Shown here: positions 45,295 to 53,909 of the stretch, one piece after another
Layout: every line of letters begins with the position of its first letter
Numbering within the stretch: position 1 is the stretch's first letter
Assembly: GCF_947568225.1 (NCBI RefSeq)
Contig: NZ_CANOOQ010000001.1
Span: 2,232,001-2,296,000 of the forward strand
Direction of reading: 5' to 3'
Length of the DNA: 64,000 nucleotides
Source of the DNA: Faecalispora anaeroviscerum
GTDB taxonomy: Bacteria > Bacillota > Clostridia > Oscillospirales > Acutalibacteraceae
The notes under the pieces: model-generated
The model's database searches: none
Seen by the model: only the letters and a program-made list of their open reading frames with translations
What the model was told of the DNA's origin: nothing
Position numbers and translations under genes: made by a program

Positions 45295-46020
45295 ATGCAC
45301 AGATTATCTGGAGTTGCGCTCTGTCTGACGGCTTTTCTCCTGATGTGGGGATGCGCCCAATCGCTGGAAAAGGAAGAATCTGTAACGCTGCCTCAAAAGG
45401 CTGAGGTGCTTGGGGTGCAGAGTTTTGTCCAAAAGCAGCCACTGTCTGCGGAGGAAGTGAAGGGAATCGTACAGGGGCTTCTCGACCAGGCAAAGGACGT
45501 ACAGTCGCAGATTATGATAGAGGACTTGTCGGGATCAAGCGAAAAGCGCATAGCGGCTTTTTCCATTGAAAGCACACAGGATGCTATGGATGCAGACAAA
45601 GCTGCACAGAGTTCTGAGGCCGCAGGCAAACGTGTGCTGGAGGGTTTGATCCCGGTAAACAGTGGAGAATATGATTCCGCGGGCAAAATACGCGAGGGAA
45701 TGCAGTCGGTTTATACGCCCCAAGCGGCAGAGGAATACTACTCTGAGCTGTTTGAGGGAACAGACCCGATTCTGCAGGAGATTGACGGGGTGCTGTACTT
45801 CTCGCAGGATCAGACGGTTCTATCCCCCAGCGCGATGGAATACTTGGTTGATACGTCGGTGATCATGCGGCAAACGGTGGATGAGATCACCGTGGAGCTG
45901 ACGTTGCAGACCCAGGGCTCTGCTCCCATGAAAAAGAGCCTGCACCTGAAAAAACAAGGTGAAAACTGGCAGCTGGACAGTGTCGTTTTTCCGCAGCGGA
46001 TTCAGAACGATGGAAACTAA
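45295..46020 (+). CDS. IseA-like lipoprotein
   Basis: A 241-residue lipoprotein with signal peptide ending LLMWGC (Cys20 from this start). The mature part has an N-terminal helical segment (LSAEEVKGIVQGLLDQAK), then YDSAGKIREGMQSVYTPQAA without break, ELFEGTDPILQEIDGVLYFS and C-terminal strands with VELTLQTQGSAPMKKSLHL. This order recalls IseA/YoeB-type domains that inhibit cell-wall DL-endopeptidases, but the match is by pattern only. AAAGGA eight bases before ATG 45295 sets the start; ATG 45286 is an alternative. Confidence 0.6.
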   Translation: MHRLSGVALCLTAFLLMWGCAQSLEKEESVTLPQKAEVLGVQSFVQKQPLSAEEVKGIVQGLLDQAKDVQSQIMIEDLSGSSEKRIAAFSIESTQDAMDADKAAQSSEAAGKRVLEGLIPVNSGEYDSAGKIREGMQSVYTPQAAEEYYSELFEGTDPILQEIDGVLYFSQDQTVLSPSAMEYLVDTSVIMRQTVDEITVELTLQTQGSAPMKKSLHLKKQGENWQLDSVVFPQRIQNDGN

Positions 46021-46024
46021 GCGC

Positions 46025-46058
46025 AAGCCCTCCAAAAGTGGAGGGCCTTTTCTTTGTC
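46025..46058 (+). terminator. Terminator after the IseA-like gene
   Basis: CCCTCC-AAAAGT-GGAGGG followed by CCTTTTCTTT. Confidence 0.75.
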
Positions 46059-46169
46059 ACGAGCATATAAAAAATATGAAATGAAGAGATAGTAACAGAG
46101 AGTAAAGCAATAAAAACAGGCGAAAATAAGAGGAAATTCAAAACAAATCAAAAAAACGGGGAATCACAC

Positions 46170-46199
46170 TTGACAAGCCCCCCGAATTTGTGGTAGTAT
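46170..46199 (+). promoter_or_regulatory. rplM-rpsI promoter
   Basis: TTGACA (46170-46175), 18-nt spacer, TAGTAT (46194-46199). Confidence 0.7.
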
Positions 46200-46205
46200 C
46201 AGAAA

Positions 46206-46296
46206 TACAGTTCCATCGCTTCCGCAGAGAAGCTGTTCTTTTAGGAAAAACCCCTGTTGGGTTTGCGAGGAATAAACCGAAGATTTTTTAGGAGGA
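46206..46296 (+). ncRNA. Candidate L13 autoregulatory leader
   Basis: A leader of about 90 nt with the hairpins AGCTTC-type (GCTTCCGCAGAGAAGC, 46217-46232) and AAACCC-CTGTTG-GGGTTT-like (46248-46265), ending at the rplM ribosome site. Firmicutes rplM-rpsI operons often carry a structured L13-binding leader at this position. Assignment is positional; family match not verified. Confidence 0.45.
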
Positions 46297-46304
46297 AAAC
46301 GCTC

Positions 46305-46733
46305 ATGTCTACTTATATGCCCAAAGCGGGTCAGGTTGACCGCAAGTGGTATGTGATTGATGCTGCCGGCAAGCCGCTTGGCCGTGTTGCGGTACAGGCC
46401 GCTGTTTTGCTGCGTGGCAAACACAAGCCCACCTTCGCCCCCCATGTGGATTGCGGCGATCATGTTGTAATCATCAACTGTGCAAAGGCCGTTCTGACCG
46501 GTTCTAAGCTTCAGAAGAAGTATTACTACCACCACACAGGTTACATTGGTAACCTGAAAGAAGTTCGTTACGACACTTTGATGCGTGAGAAGCCCGAAAA
46601 GGCAATGGAGCTTGCTGTAAAAGGCATGATTCCGGACACCACCATCGGCCGCGAGGCGCTCACCAGACTGCGCCTATATGCCGGCGCTGAGCATAAGCAC
46701 AGCGCACAGATGCCCGCCGAGTGGGCGCTTTAA
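46305..46733 (+). CDS. rplM: Ribosomal protein L13
   Basis: A 142-residue protein with KWYVIDAAGKPLGRVAVQAA, RGKHKPTFAPHVDCGDHVV, the KYYYHHTGYIGNLKEV block and a C-terminal RLRLYAGAEHKHSAQMP, all typical of L13, a large-subunit assembly protein. GGAGG lies nine bases before the ATG at 46305. It is followed 15 bases later by rpsI, the universal partner gene. Confidence 0.97.
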   Translation: MSTYMPKAGQVDRKWYVIDAAGKPLGRVAVQAAVLLRGKHKPTFAPHVDCGDHVVIINCAKAVLTGSKLQKKYYYHHTGYIGNLKEVRYDTLMREKPEKAMELAVKGMIPDTTIGREALTRLRLYAGAEHKHSAQMPAEWAL

Positions 46734-46748
46734 GGGAGGGGGATAAGC

Positions 46749-47150
46749 ATGTACGATAAGGCTCCATATTTTTACGGAACTGGAAGAAGAAAAAGCTCTG
46801 TGGCCCGCGTCAGACTGTATCAGGGAACCGGTAAGGTAACCATCAATGACAGAACAATTGACGATTATTTCGGCCTGGAAACCCTGAAGCTGATCGTTCG
46901 TCAGCCGCTGGAGCTGACCAATGTGGCTGACAAGTTCGACGTTGTTTGCCGCGTTGCAGGCGGCGGAGTCACCGGCCAGGCCGGTGCGATTCGCCACGGC
47001 ATTGCCAGAGCGCTGCTGCAGTATGACACCGAGAACCTGCGCACCACTTTGAAAAGAGCAGGCTTCCTGACTCGCGACCCCAGAATGAAGGAACGCAAGA
47101 AGTACGGTTTGAAAGCGGCTCGCCGCGCACCGCAGTTCTCCAAGAGATAA
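46749..47150 (+). CDS. rpsI: Ribosomal protein S9
   Basis: A 133-residue protein with YGTGRRKSSVARVRL, the GGGVTGQAGAIRHGIARAL block and the basic C-terminal tail KYGLKAARRAPQFSKR that reaches the ribosomal P site. Co-transcribed with rplM and closed by a terminator. Confidence 0.97.
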   Translation: MYDKAPYFYGTGRRKSSVARVRLYQGTGKVTINDRTIDDYFGLETLKLIVRQPLELTNVADKFDVVCRVAGGGVTGQAGAIRHGIARALLQYDTENLRTTLKRAGFLTRDPRMKERKKYGLKAARRAPQFSKR

Positions 47151-47172
47151 TTTTCTTCCATTTGGAAGATAC

Positions 47173-47210
47173 GAAACCCCCGAAGCTTTTCGCTTCGGGG
47201 GTTTTTGTTT
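47173..47210 (+). terminator. rplM-rpsI terminator
   Basis: CCCCCGAAGC and GCTTCGGGGG around a short TTTTC loop, then TTTTTGTTTTT. Confidence 0.9.
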
Positions 47211-47293
47211 TTATCTGTTCCATGTCAATCGCATCTATATTAAAAGCAAATTGCAATGTATAATATACAATCAGGTCAGAGAGGAGGGTTCTT

Positions 47294-47491
47294 TTGAAAA
47301 ACATAAAACTCAAAATGGCTAGAATAGAATTGGAGATGAGCCAAGAGGATTTAGCTGATTTGGTTGGTGTTACACGGCAAACGATCGGTTTAATAGAATC
47401 CGGAAACTATAATCCAACACTAAAGCTTTGCACGGCAATCTGTAAAGCGCTTAATAAAACATTAAATGATATCTTTTGGGAGGAATCATGA
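47294..47491 (+). CDS. XRE-family HTH regulator (YgzD-like)
   Basis: A 65-residue regulator made almost only of the HTH: (TTG)KNIKLKMARIELEMSQEDLA, LVGVTRQTIGLIESGNYNPT, LCTAICKALNKTLNDIFWEE. TTG start at 47294 with GAGGAGGG six bases upstream. Its TGA overlaps the ATG of the next gene. Such mini-regulators typically control the membrane protein they are paired with. Confidence 0.85.
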   Translation: MKNIKLKMARIELEMSQEDLADLVGVTRQTIGLIESGNYNPTLKLCTAICKALNKTLNDIFWEES

Positions 47492-47967
47492 TGAAAATAA
47501 AAGATGAACGTGTTCTTCAATTAAACAATAAGATTCAAAGTGAAGCCTATGAGGTTGTAGTTTTCCTTGCTACTGCATCCATTATCGTGAAATCCTATGT
47601 GTTAAATTTAGCCTTTTCGCAGTATGTGGTGGAGTTTGGGATTCTTATAATATCTACGCTTTACATCTCGATTCGAAGCATAATGCTTGGGAATAGTTTT
47701 ATGAGCACCTCAAAAAGTGGAAAGGTTTTAACAGTATCAGCCATTCTGGTTTTAAGCGTTATAATAGGCATTATTACAGGAGTGAAGAATTACTCTCTTT
47801 ACGGTGATAAATACACCGGTATCTTTGATGCGCATTTCATTGTATCCATCTTAATCACATCTTTGTCTGCTGTTATTTTTACCTCTCTGGTATTTGCATT
47901 GTTATATTGGCTCAATAACAAAGGGCAAAAAAGGATTGAAAAACGACTCAATGAAGAAGATGATTAA
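47488..47967 (+). CDS. DUF6773-like membrane protein
   Basis: A 159-residue membrane protein starting MMKIKDERVLQLNNKIQSEA, with hydrophobic segments around VVVFLATASIIVKSYVL, VVEFGILIISTLYISI, VSAILVLSVIIGIITG and LITSLSAVIFTSLVFALLYW. The KDERVLxLxxKIxSEA opening and FSQYVVEF match DUF6773 proteins, which are found with a small HTH gene. The start ATG overlaps the regulator stop (ATGA). A+T-rich codons suggest transfer. Function unknown. Confidence 0.7.
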   Translation: MMKIKDERVLQLNNKIQSEAYEVVVFLATASIIVKSYVLNLAFSQYVVEFGILIISTLYISIRSIMLGNSFMSTSKSGKVLTVSAILVLSVIIGIITGVKNYSLYGDKYTGIFDAHFIVSILITSLSAVIFTSLVFALLYWLNNKGQKRIEKRLNEEDD

Positions 47968-47977
47968 GCGATGGCGG

Positions 47978-48841
47978 CTAGAAGGATTCTGGTTGCAATG
48001 CCGCCAGCAATGCATCGCTTTCCAATGATCCACGGGTAAGCAGATAGCAGTTGACGCGGGGAATCGAAAAGTCAAGCAGAGGAACGGTCAACAGGGTGCC
48101 CCGGTCGATGGAATTCCGCACCATGCTGGCGGGCAGGAAGGAATACCCTTTCCCGCCATACAAAAACGGCAGAAGGTTTGCGCTGCGGTCAATCTCCAGC
48201 GGAAAGGCGTGCCCTGCCGGAAATAAATCCCGAATGTAGCTGCCCACCTCCTGAAACGGAAAATCACAGTAGAGATAAGGAATGCCTGCCAGCTCCTGCT
48301 GCAAAATCCCGTGTCGGTAAGCCTGATTCTGCGGGCCTGTAACGAGCAGCAGCTCATCCGTGGTAAACAGGGAGCATTGAAGGGCGTTCTTTGCGCAGGG
48401 TACGTAAGAAAATGCGATGTCCAGCGTGCGGTCCTGAAGCATCTGGATCAGCGCATGAGAATGGGCGATCACAAGGTTCAGCTTGGTGTCGGGGTGATTC
48501 AGGGAGTAATCCACCAGCTTGCGCGAAAGGTGGCAGTCGTAAATCGTGTTGGTCGAGCCAATCCGCAGGGAGGAGCGGTAGTGCAACATGCTGTTTAGCT
48601 CCTCAGCCGCGCTCTGTGTCAGCTCCAAAATGCGCCGGGCATAGGCCAGAAAGCGTTCGCCTTGCTCCGTGAGCTGAACCGACTTTCTGCTCCGCACGAA
48701 AAGAGCCTTTCCCAGCTCGGCCTCCAGCTCCTGAATCCGGTTAGTAACCGTAGACTGTGCCACAAACAACTGGTTTGCAGTATGGGTGTAATTTTTCAGC
48801 TCCGCCAGCAAAAGGAAGGTTTTGAGCGTATCGGTATTCAT
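47978..48841 (-). CDS. LysR-family transcriptional regulator
   Basis: A 287-residue LysR regulator: N-terminal winged helix (LKTFLLLAELKNYTHTANQL, VAQSTVTNRIQELEAELG, LFVRSRKSVQLTEQG) and a periplasmic-binding-protein-like effector domain. AGGAGG before ATG 48841 sets the start over one at 48880. It faces the LL-diaminopimelate aminotransferase gene across a 225-bp gap and may regulate it; the effector is unknown. Confidence 0.88.
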   Translation of the reverse strand: MNTDTLKTFLLLAELKNYTHTANQLFVAQSTVTNRIQELEAELGKALFVRSRKSVQLTEQGERFLAYARRILELTQSAAEELNSMLHYRSSLRIGSTNTIYDCHLSRKLVDYSLNHPDTKLNLVIAHSHALIQMLQDRTLDIAFSYVPCAKNALQCSLFTTDELLLVTGPQNQAYRHGILQQELAGIPYLYCDFPFQEVGSYIRDLFPAGHAFPLEIDRSANLLPFLYGGKGYSFLPASMVRNSIDRGTLLTVPLLDFSIPRVNCYLLTRGSLESDALLAALQPESF

Positions 48842-48899
48842 GAGTCTACCTCCTTTTTTATAATCGAAAAAACGAATCATAACAATCGGTTATATCAGT

Positions 48900-48929
48900 T
48901 TTACATATCATACACCATCCTGTTATACT
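48900..48929 (+). promoter_or_regulatory. Promoter of the aminotransferase gene
   Basis: TTTACA (48900-48905), 18-nt spacer, TATACT (48924-48929), giving a leader of about 130 nt. LysR proteins normally bind in this kind of divergent gap. Confidence 0.55.
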
Positions 48930-48976
48930 GATCAATAGAGTAAATTCACTTGAACCGCCGGTTTAGAAAGGGATCT

Positions 48977-49009
48977 GCTCCTTCCCCCGCCTACGGCGGG
49001 GGAAGGAGC
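48977..49009 (+). promoter_or_regulatory. GC-rich leader hairpin of the aminotransferase mRNA
   Basis: GCTCCTTCCCCCGCC and GGCGGGGGAAGGAGC form a perfect 15-bp stem with a three-base TAC loop. GGTTTTTAAG follows ten bases later. It lies wholly within the 5' leader and might act as an attenuator or stability element. Confidence 0.6.
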
Positions 49010-49066
49010 AGCAGACGGTTTTTAAGTGAAAAGCGAGGAAAAGCCCACGAGAAAGGATGGATTGAA

Positions 49067-50296
49067 TTGGAATATATTCAGCAGCTGTTTGCAGACCGCA
49101 TTGGCGGAACGTCGTTCGGGAAGCGGGAGGAGCTGTACAAATTTGAAAAGATTAAAAAAACAAGGCGTCAGATGGAGCGGGAGCATCCCGAAATTCCGAT
49201 GATTGATCTGGGGGTGGGCGAGCCGGACGCCATGGCAGATGCAGGGGTAATCGACGTTCTGTATGAGCAGGCCAGGGAGTGGAAGAACAGAGGTTATGCG
49301 GATAACGGAATTCTTTTATTCCAGCAGGCCGCGGCGGCGTATCTGGAAAACGTGTTCGGTGTCAGCGGTTTGCAGCCGGAAACGCAAATTCTGCACTCTA
49401 TGGGCTCTAAATCCGCGTTGGCGATGATCCCGCAGGCGTTCATCAACCCCGGCGACATTACGCTGATGACTGTGCCGGGCTACCCGATCATCGGGACGAA
49501 AACAACATGGCTTGGCGGCGAGGTGTATCCGCTGCCGCTGGTGAAGGAGAACGATTTTCTCCCCGATCTGGACGCGATTCCGCAAGAAGTACTGCAAAAG
49601 GCGAAGCTGCTGTACCTGAATTACCCCAACAACCCAACTGGCGCGGTGGCAACGAAAGAATTCTACGAGCATGTGATCGCATTTGCGAAAAAGAACAGCA
49701 TCATCGTAATTCAGGATGCCGCCTATAGTGCGCTGACCTTTGGCGAACGTCCGCTCAGCTTTTTGTCGGTTGAGGGAGCCATGGAGGTTGGGATTGAGGT
49801 TCATTCGCTGAGTAAATCCTATAATATGACCGGCTGGCGCCTGGGCTTTCTCGCGGGAAACGAGAAAATCGTGAAAGCGGTCGCAGCTGTGAAGGATAAC
49901 AACGATTCCGGGCAGTTTATCGCGATCCAGCACGCGGGTGCCTACGCGCTCGGGCACCCGGAGCTCACAGAGGCGGTTTGCGAAAAGTACCGCAGGAGGC
50001 ACGAGCTGCTGTCTGCCGCGCTGCGCCGAATCGGTTTTCAGGCCGCGCCGCCCAAAGCCTCCTTTTATGAGTATATGGAGATTCCCAAGGGAACCCGGGA
50101 CGGCCGCATTTTTCATACCGCCGATGAGTTTTCGGATTACCTGCTGCGCAATGCGCTGATTTCTACGGTTCCGTGGGATGATGTAGGGCACTACATTCGA
50201 ATATCCGTCACGTTTGTAGCTGACGGGCCGCAGGAGGAAGCACGGATGATAGAGGAGATTGAGCGTCGTCTGGCCCGCTGTAAGCTGGTGTTTTAG
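49067..50296 (+). CDS. dapL: LL-diaminopimelate aminotransferase
   Basis: DapL converts tetrahydrodipicolinate directly to LL-diaminopimelate with glutamate as amino donor, serving lysine and peptidoglycan synthesis. The 409-residue fold type I PLP enzyme has the family opening FEKIKKTRRQ, IDLGVGEPDAMAD, YPNNPTGAVATKEF, the PLP site VHSLSKSYNMTGWRLGF with the Schiff-base Lys in SKSY, and the C-terminal arginine block. TTG at 49067 after AAAGGA is chosen; an ATG at 48950 would translate through the leader hairpin. No other lysine genes lie nearby. Confidence 0.85.
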   Translation: MEYIQQLFADRIGGTSFGKREELYKFEKIKKTRRQMEREHPEIPMIDLGVGEPDAMADAGVIDVLYEQAREWKNRGYADNGILLFQQAAAAYLENVFGVSGLQPETQILHSMGSKSALAMIPQAFINPGDITLMTVPGYPIIGTKTTWLGGEVYPLPLVKENDFLPDLDAIPQEVLQKAKLLYLNYPNNPTGAVATKEFYEHVIAFAKKNSIIVIQDAAYSALTFGERPLSFLSVEGAMEVGIEVHSLSKSYNMTGWRLGFLAGNEKIVKAVAAVKDNNDSGQFIAIQHAGAYALGHPELTEAVCEKYRRRHELLSAALRRIGFQAAPPKASFYEYMEIPKGTRDGRIFHTADEFSDYLLRNALISTVPWDDVGHYIRISVTFVADGPQEEARMIEEIERRLARCKLVF

Positions 50297-50461
50297 AAGA
50301 AAGTTGTCTTCCGGTTTTTTAGATAGGAAGGAGCCTTTTCATACAGCGGGTAAAAAATAAGATATTCCCTGTGGCTGCACAGAAAATCTACGCAGAATAG
50401 GCGGAAGTGCGGCGATTGTAAATGCGGGGCAATTGTGTTACGCTAGGAGTGAGGTGAGATT

Positions 50462-51346
50462 ATGAATGAAATCAGGAATCCGGAGCCGGTTAACGTAGCC
50501 GTGTTCGTAGACTACGAAAATGTATACAAGTGTCTGCTCGAGCAAAATCAGAATATGCTTCGCCTGGCTTTTTTTGAAAAGCTTCGCGAGTGGTGCAGAA
50601 TTCAGGGGAAGCGGGTGATTAAAATTGCGGTGTACTGCAATTTTGACAACACCGATCTCCACGAGTCCTATCATCAGTCGCTGCTTCAGTCCTACGGGGT
50701 GGAAACGATTCACACCGCGAATCAGGGCAAGAACTATGCGGATCTGAAAATTACGATCGATGTGCTGACCTCGATCTACTCCAACCACAATATCGATGAA
50801 TTCTTCATCATGTCCAACGATAAAGACATGACGCCGCTGCTCAATGTCATCCGTGCCAACAAACGAAATGTGTCGGTTATCACCACTGGCGATCAATATA
50901 ACGAAGCTCTGATTGCTTTTGCCGATGAGCATATTCGGCTGGAGGAGATTGTTAAAACGGAGGTTTCGCACCGGGTTCTCGATGACATTATCGACTTGTA
51001 CTGGAAGAAATTCAATCGATATATTGAAGAGAAAATTGCAGAGTTTGATAAAACCGGCGTGTTCAAGGAATATGCGCTGGAGTATAACCTAAAAAACGAG
51101 ATCGCATTCTCGAAAATTATGATTTATGAGATGGCCAATGTTCTTTTGGATCTGTATCGGCAGGGCAAGGTGTTGTTTTATCACTATCTGTATAATGGCA
51201 GGTCATTTGTTGCGATGCTGCCAACCGATAAAAAGGATTTGTTAATCCAAAAGGGGATCCTGACGCAGGAAGCCATTCTGCCGGATTTTGATCTGGAGTC
51301 CGTCGTGAAAGCAAAGTATGACTATTATAAAAAGCTGAGTGACTAG
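50462..51346 (+). CDS. NYN-domain (PIN-like) putative ribonuclease
   Basis: A 294-residue protein. Residues 10-165 form a NYN domain: NVAVFVDYENVYK with acidic Asp17, YADLKITIDVLTSIY and DEFFIMSNDKDMTPLL, giving the conserved acidic residues of PIN-like metal-dependent nucleases. The C-terminal part (residues 170-294) is helical, with a basic segment near KIMIYEMANVLLDLYRQGKV, possibly an OST-HTH-like or winged helix. GAGGTGAG precedes the ATG. It stands alone between two terminators. RNA substrate unknown. Confidence 0.8.
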   Translation: MNEIRNPEPVNVAVFVDYENVYKCLLEQNQNMLRLAFFEKLREWCRIQGKRVIKIAVYCNFDNTDLHESYHQSLLQSYGVETIHTANQGKNYADLKITIDVLTSIYSNHNIDEFFIMSNDKDMTPLLNVIRANKRNVSVITTGDQYNEALIAFADEHIRLEEIVKTEVSHRVLDDIIDLYWKKFNRYIEEKIAEFDKTGVFKEYALEYNLKNEIAFSKIMIYEMANVLLDLYRQGKVLFYHYLYNGRSFVAMLPTDKKDLLIQKGILTQEAILPDFDLESVVKAKYDYYKKLSD

Positions 51347-51378
51347 TCGCCGGTGCGGAGTCCTTCGCTTAGCCCGGT

Positions 51379-51424
51379 CGATTTCCCCGTGTTTTCCATT
51401 TGGAAAGCGCGGGGATTTTTTTGT
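51379..51424 (+). terminator. Terminator after the NYN gene
   Basis: TCCCCGTG/CGCGGGGA stem with an inner CCATTTGG loop, followed by seven T residues. Confidence 0.85.
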
Positions 51425-52445
51425 AAAGTCCCTTTTCATTATATATAGAAAAAACCGGACGAATTCGCTGTGCAATCCTTGCCTGTTGTGGAGGAGAGTG
51501 CAGGGACCCAAAGCGTCACCTTTTGCAGCAAAACAAACGAAGGCGGCCTCGTGAAACAGAGTGGCCGTAGAAGATTCAAAACGCATTTTGGCACCACGTT
51601 GCAACAAGATTCAACCCAAAAGAACAAAAAGCTCCCCGGCACGGAATGCTTTTAGCGCAAGACCATTTAAAAAAAGGCCAAAACCCAGGCGCACAGCCAG
51701 TCTTTTGAGAAATCTGGCAGCACGAAAAACCGCCGGATTTCCCTATATATAATGAAAAGGAAACGTGGGCGTTTTTCAGATTGTTTCACGGCAAAAATCC
51801 GCCGTGTAAAATACCGTTTCTTTTCTCAAAATTGTTGTTTGCGGGCTTTTAAAATGGGAAAAAACTTCCCCAAAGGAGCAGTAAATCACAAGCTTAAAAA
51901 AACGAAAGAATCTGGAAGTGAAAACGAAGAGGAAAGCATAGATATTCTTTTTTAACCCATAATATTACAGAGAATATTATCCAAATCAAAACTTAGCACA
52001 ACAGATATTTTATTTAAAAGGCCTAATGGACAAGTTCATGAATAATTCATTAATAGGATCTGCAAATCTCAAAAATCAAATTCGTAAAGCCATTTTATAA
52101 TAAGATTTTTTCGCGATATTCATACAAAATTTTACAGGTTCTGTTAAACAGGAAAAAAAGAAAGGTGAGTTCAAAAAATCAGCAATTGCTGGATTTTTAA
52201 GGTTTAAATTTCTTTTTTATTAATAAAAAATTTATGTTTTTCTTTTGGTTTTACAAAGAAAAACAGGCCTGTAACGATTGTAACAAGATTGTAACCGGTG
52301 ATTTTCTTGCAGTTTGCACAGAAAACGCCCCCATATCCAAGGGTGAAAAAATAGAAAACAGGAGAAAACAGGTGATTATTGTTTCTGATAAGAATTATAA
52401 TTTTTTTGAATTGTGCAAACAATACAAAAATACAACGCGAATTAA
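51425..52445. other. A+T-rich gene-free stretch
   Basis: About 1 kb without a credible gene. Open frames (51470-51655, 51752-51955, 52234-52557) lack ribosome sites and family signals. The second half is markedly A+T-rich. One small hairpin with CAGCAATTGCTG and a T run lies near 52180. No tRNA, CRISPR or transposon end was seen. It may be decayed DNA or hold an unrecognised RNA gene. Confidence 0.5.
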
Positions 52446-52446
52446 T

Positions 52447-52476
52447 TTGACAGCATCCATAATGTGCAGATATAAT
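52447..52476 (+). promoter_or_regulatory. Promoter of the yabE-like gene
   Basis: TTGACA (52447-52452), 18-nt spacer, TATAAT (52471-52476). In the 100-nt leader GACGCAAAG/CTTTGCGGC with TTTTTC (52514-52540) forms a terminator-like hairpin, a possible attenuator. Confidence 0.8.
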
Positions 52477-52575
52477 AGCTCCATTGACGCACATCCGAAT
52501 TCCTTACCTCAACGACGCAAAGTTTCTTTGCGGCTTTTTCATATTCAAAGCAGTTGAGGAAGAAGAAAGGAGACA

Positions 52576-53763
52576 ATGCAGTTGGAACTTCATTTTCCGG
52601 CGAAAAAATTCGTCGCGTTTGCGCTGACGATGATTATTTTTTTAAGCTCCGTCGTAACAGCGGTTGCAACCACCATTGCCGCCACAATTGTGGATGATAA
52701 TAACACCTATACGATTCAGGTGCTGTCTTCTAAAACAGAAGACATTCTGGCACAGGCCCAAGTGAAAGTTGGCCCCCACGATGTGGTAACAAGAGACGAT
52801 GAACATGGAATCGTAATTCATATTCGCAGAGGATACGAGGTAAACGTTACAGCCGAAGGGAAAACCACTCCGGTGATCGTGTATGCGAATGAAACCGCTG
52901 CCCAGGCGCTCGAAAAGGCCGGGGTACAGGTGAGTGACAAAGACCAGGTCAGTGTTCCCCTCGACAAAGATCTTTCTGAGGGCGACCAGGTTCAGGTAAC
53001 AAAGCAGTATGGAATCCACGTTTTGCTCGACGGCGGCTTTGTAAGCCCCGTGGTTTCTGAGGGAACCGTAGGGCAGGCGCTCGAGGAGAGCGGTATCTCT
53101 TTGGGTGAGGATGACATCGTGACTCCCTCTCCGGAAACACCGGTGGGAGACGGTCTTGTGGTTGCCGTAAAAAGAGTCACCTACCGCGAAGTGACAAAGA
53201 CGGAAGAAATCCCGTATACAACGGTAACAAAAGAAGACGATACTATTTCGCAGGGCGCTTACCGCGTTACGACAGTCGGTGAAACCGGCCAGCGTGAAGT
53301 TGTCGCCCGTGAAAAGCTGGTGGACGGTATTGTAAATGAGACCGAAACCGTCAGCAGCGCGATTGTAAAACAGCCTGTTGCAGAAGTAAAGCTGGTGGCT
53401 CCCGATCAGGAGACAGTGGAAGAGGTATCCGCCCCCACCTTTACGGACAAAAACGGCAATCAGGTCACTTACAGCAAAGTGCTTAAGGGCAAGGCAACCG
53501 CTTATACCTCGAATGGCGGACGCACCGCAACCGGCAAGCCGGCTCAGGTTGGCTATGTGGCGGTTGACCCCAAAATTATTCCTTATGGAACAAAGCTGTA
53601 TATTACTTCGTCCAACGGCAAAGTGGTATACGGTTATGCCGAGGCGGCCGATACCGGCGGAGCAATGCTCAGCGGCCGGGTTCTGGTCGACCTGTACTAC
53701 AACACGGAAAGTCAGTGTAATAGCTTTGGTGTGCGCAATATGCTGATTTATATTCTGGACTGA
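52576..53763 (+). CDS. yabE: YabE-like cell-wall protein (DUF348, G5, 3D domains)
   Basis: A 395-residue secreted protein related to YabE/resuscitation-promoting-factor-like proteins. A signal anchor (FVAFALTMIIFLSSVVTAV) is followed by three ubiquitin-like DUF348 repeats (TYTIQVLSSKTEDILAQA, YEVNVTAEGKTTPVIVYA, YGIHVLLDGGFVSPVVS), a G5 domain (about residues 195-270, YREVTKTEEIPYTTV) and a C-terminal 3D domain with Asp-rich motif (KGKATAYTSNGGRTATGKPA, DPKIIPYGTKLYI, AADTGGAM, VDLYY). The 3D domain resembles MltA-type lytic transglycosylases. AAAGGAG precedes the ATG. Probably acts in wall remodelling. Confidence 0.9.
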   Translation: MQLELHFPAKKFVAFALTMIIFLSSVVTAVATTIAATIVDDNNTYTIQVLSSKTEDILAQAQVKVGPHDVVTRDDEHGIVIHIRRGYEVNVTAEGKTTPVIVYANETAAQALEKAGVQVSDKDQVSVPLDKDLSEGDQVQVTKQYGIHVLLDGGFVSPVVSEGTVGQALEESGISLGEDDIVTPSPETPVGDGLVVAVKRVTYREVTKTEEIPYTTVTKEDDTISQGAYRVTTVGETGQREVVAREKLVDGIVNETETVSSAIVKQPVAEVKLVAPDQETVEEVSAPTFTDKNGNQVTYSKVLKGKATAYTSNGGRTATGKPAQVGYVAVDPKIIPYGTKLYITSSNGKVVYGYAEAADTGGAMLSGRVLVDLYYNTESQCNSFGVRNMLIYILD

Positions 53764-53788
53764 CCGTGGAATCCCCGCGAGGGATCGA

Positions 53789-53830
53789 AAAAGAGGAACG
53801 GCAGAAAATCTGCTGTTCCTCTTTTTTTTG
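53789..53830 (+). terminator. Terminator after the yabE-like gene
   Basis: AAGAGGAACGGCAG and CTGCTGTTCCTCTT around AAAAT, then eight T residues. Confidence 0.9.
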
Positions 53831-53909
53831 CAAACCCTCTTGCAAATCGAACAAACATTTGATATTATGGAATAAATCGAACGTATGAGCGGTTTCGGGA
53901 GGCGGAACG

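Noticed and set aside
51752..51955. 67-residue basic frame
   Set aside because: No ribosome binding site, no family signal, and it lies in the A+T-rich desert.
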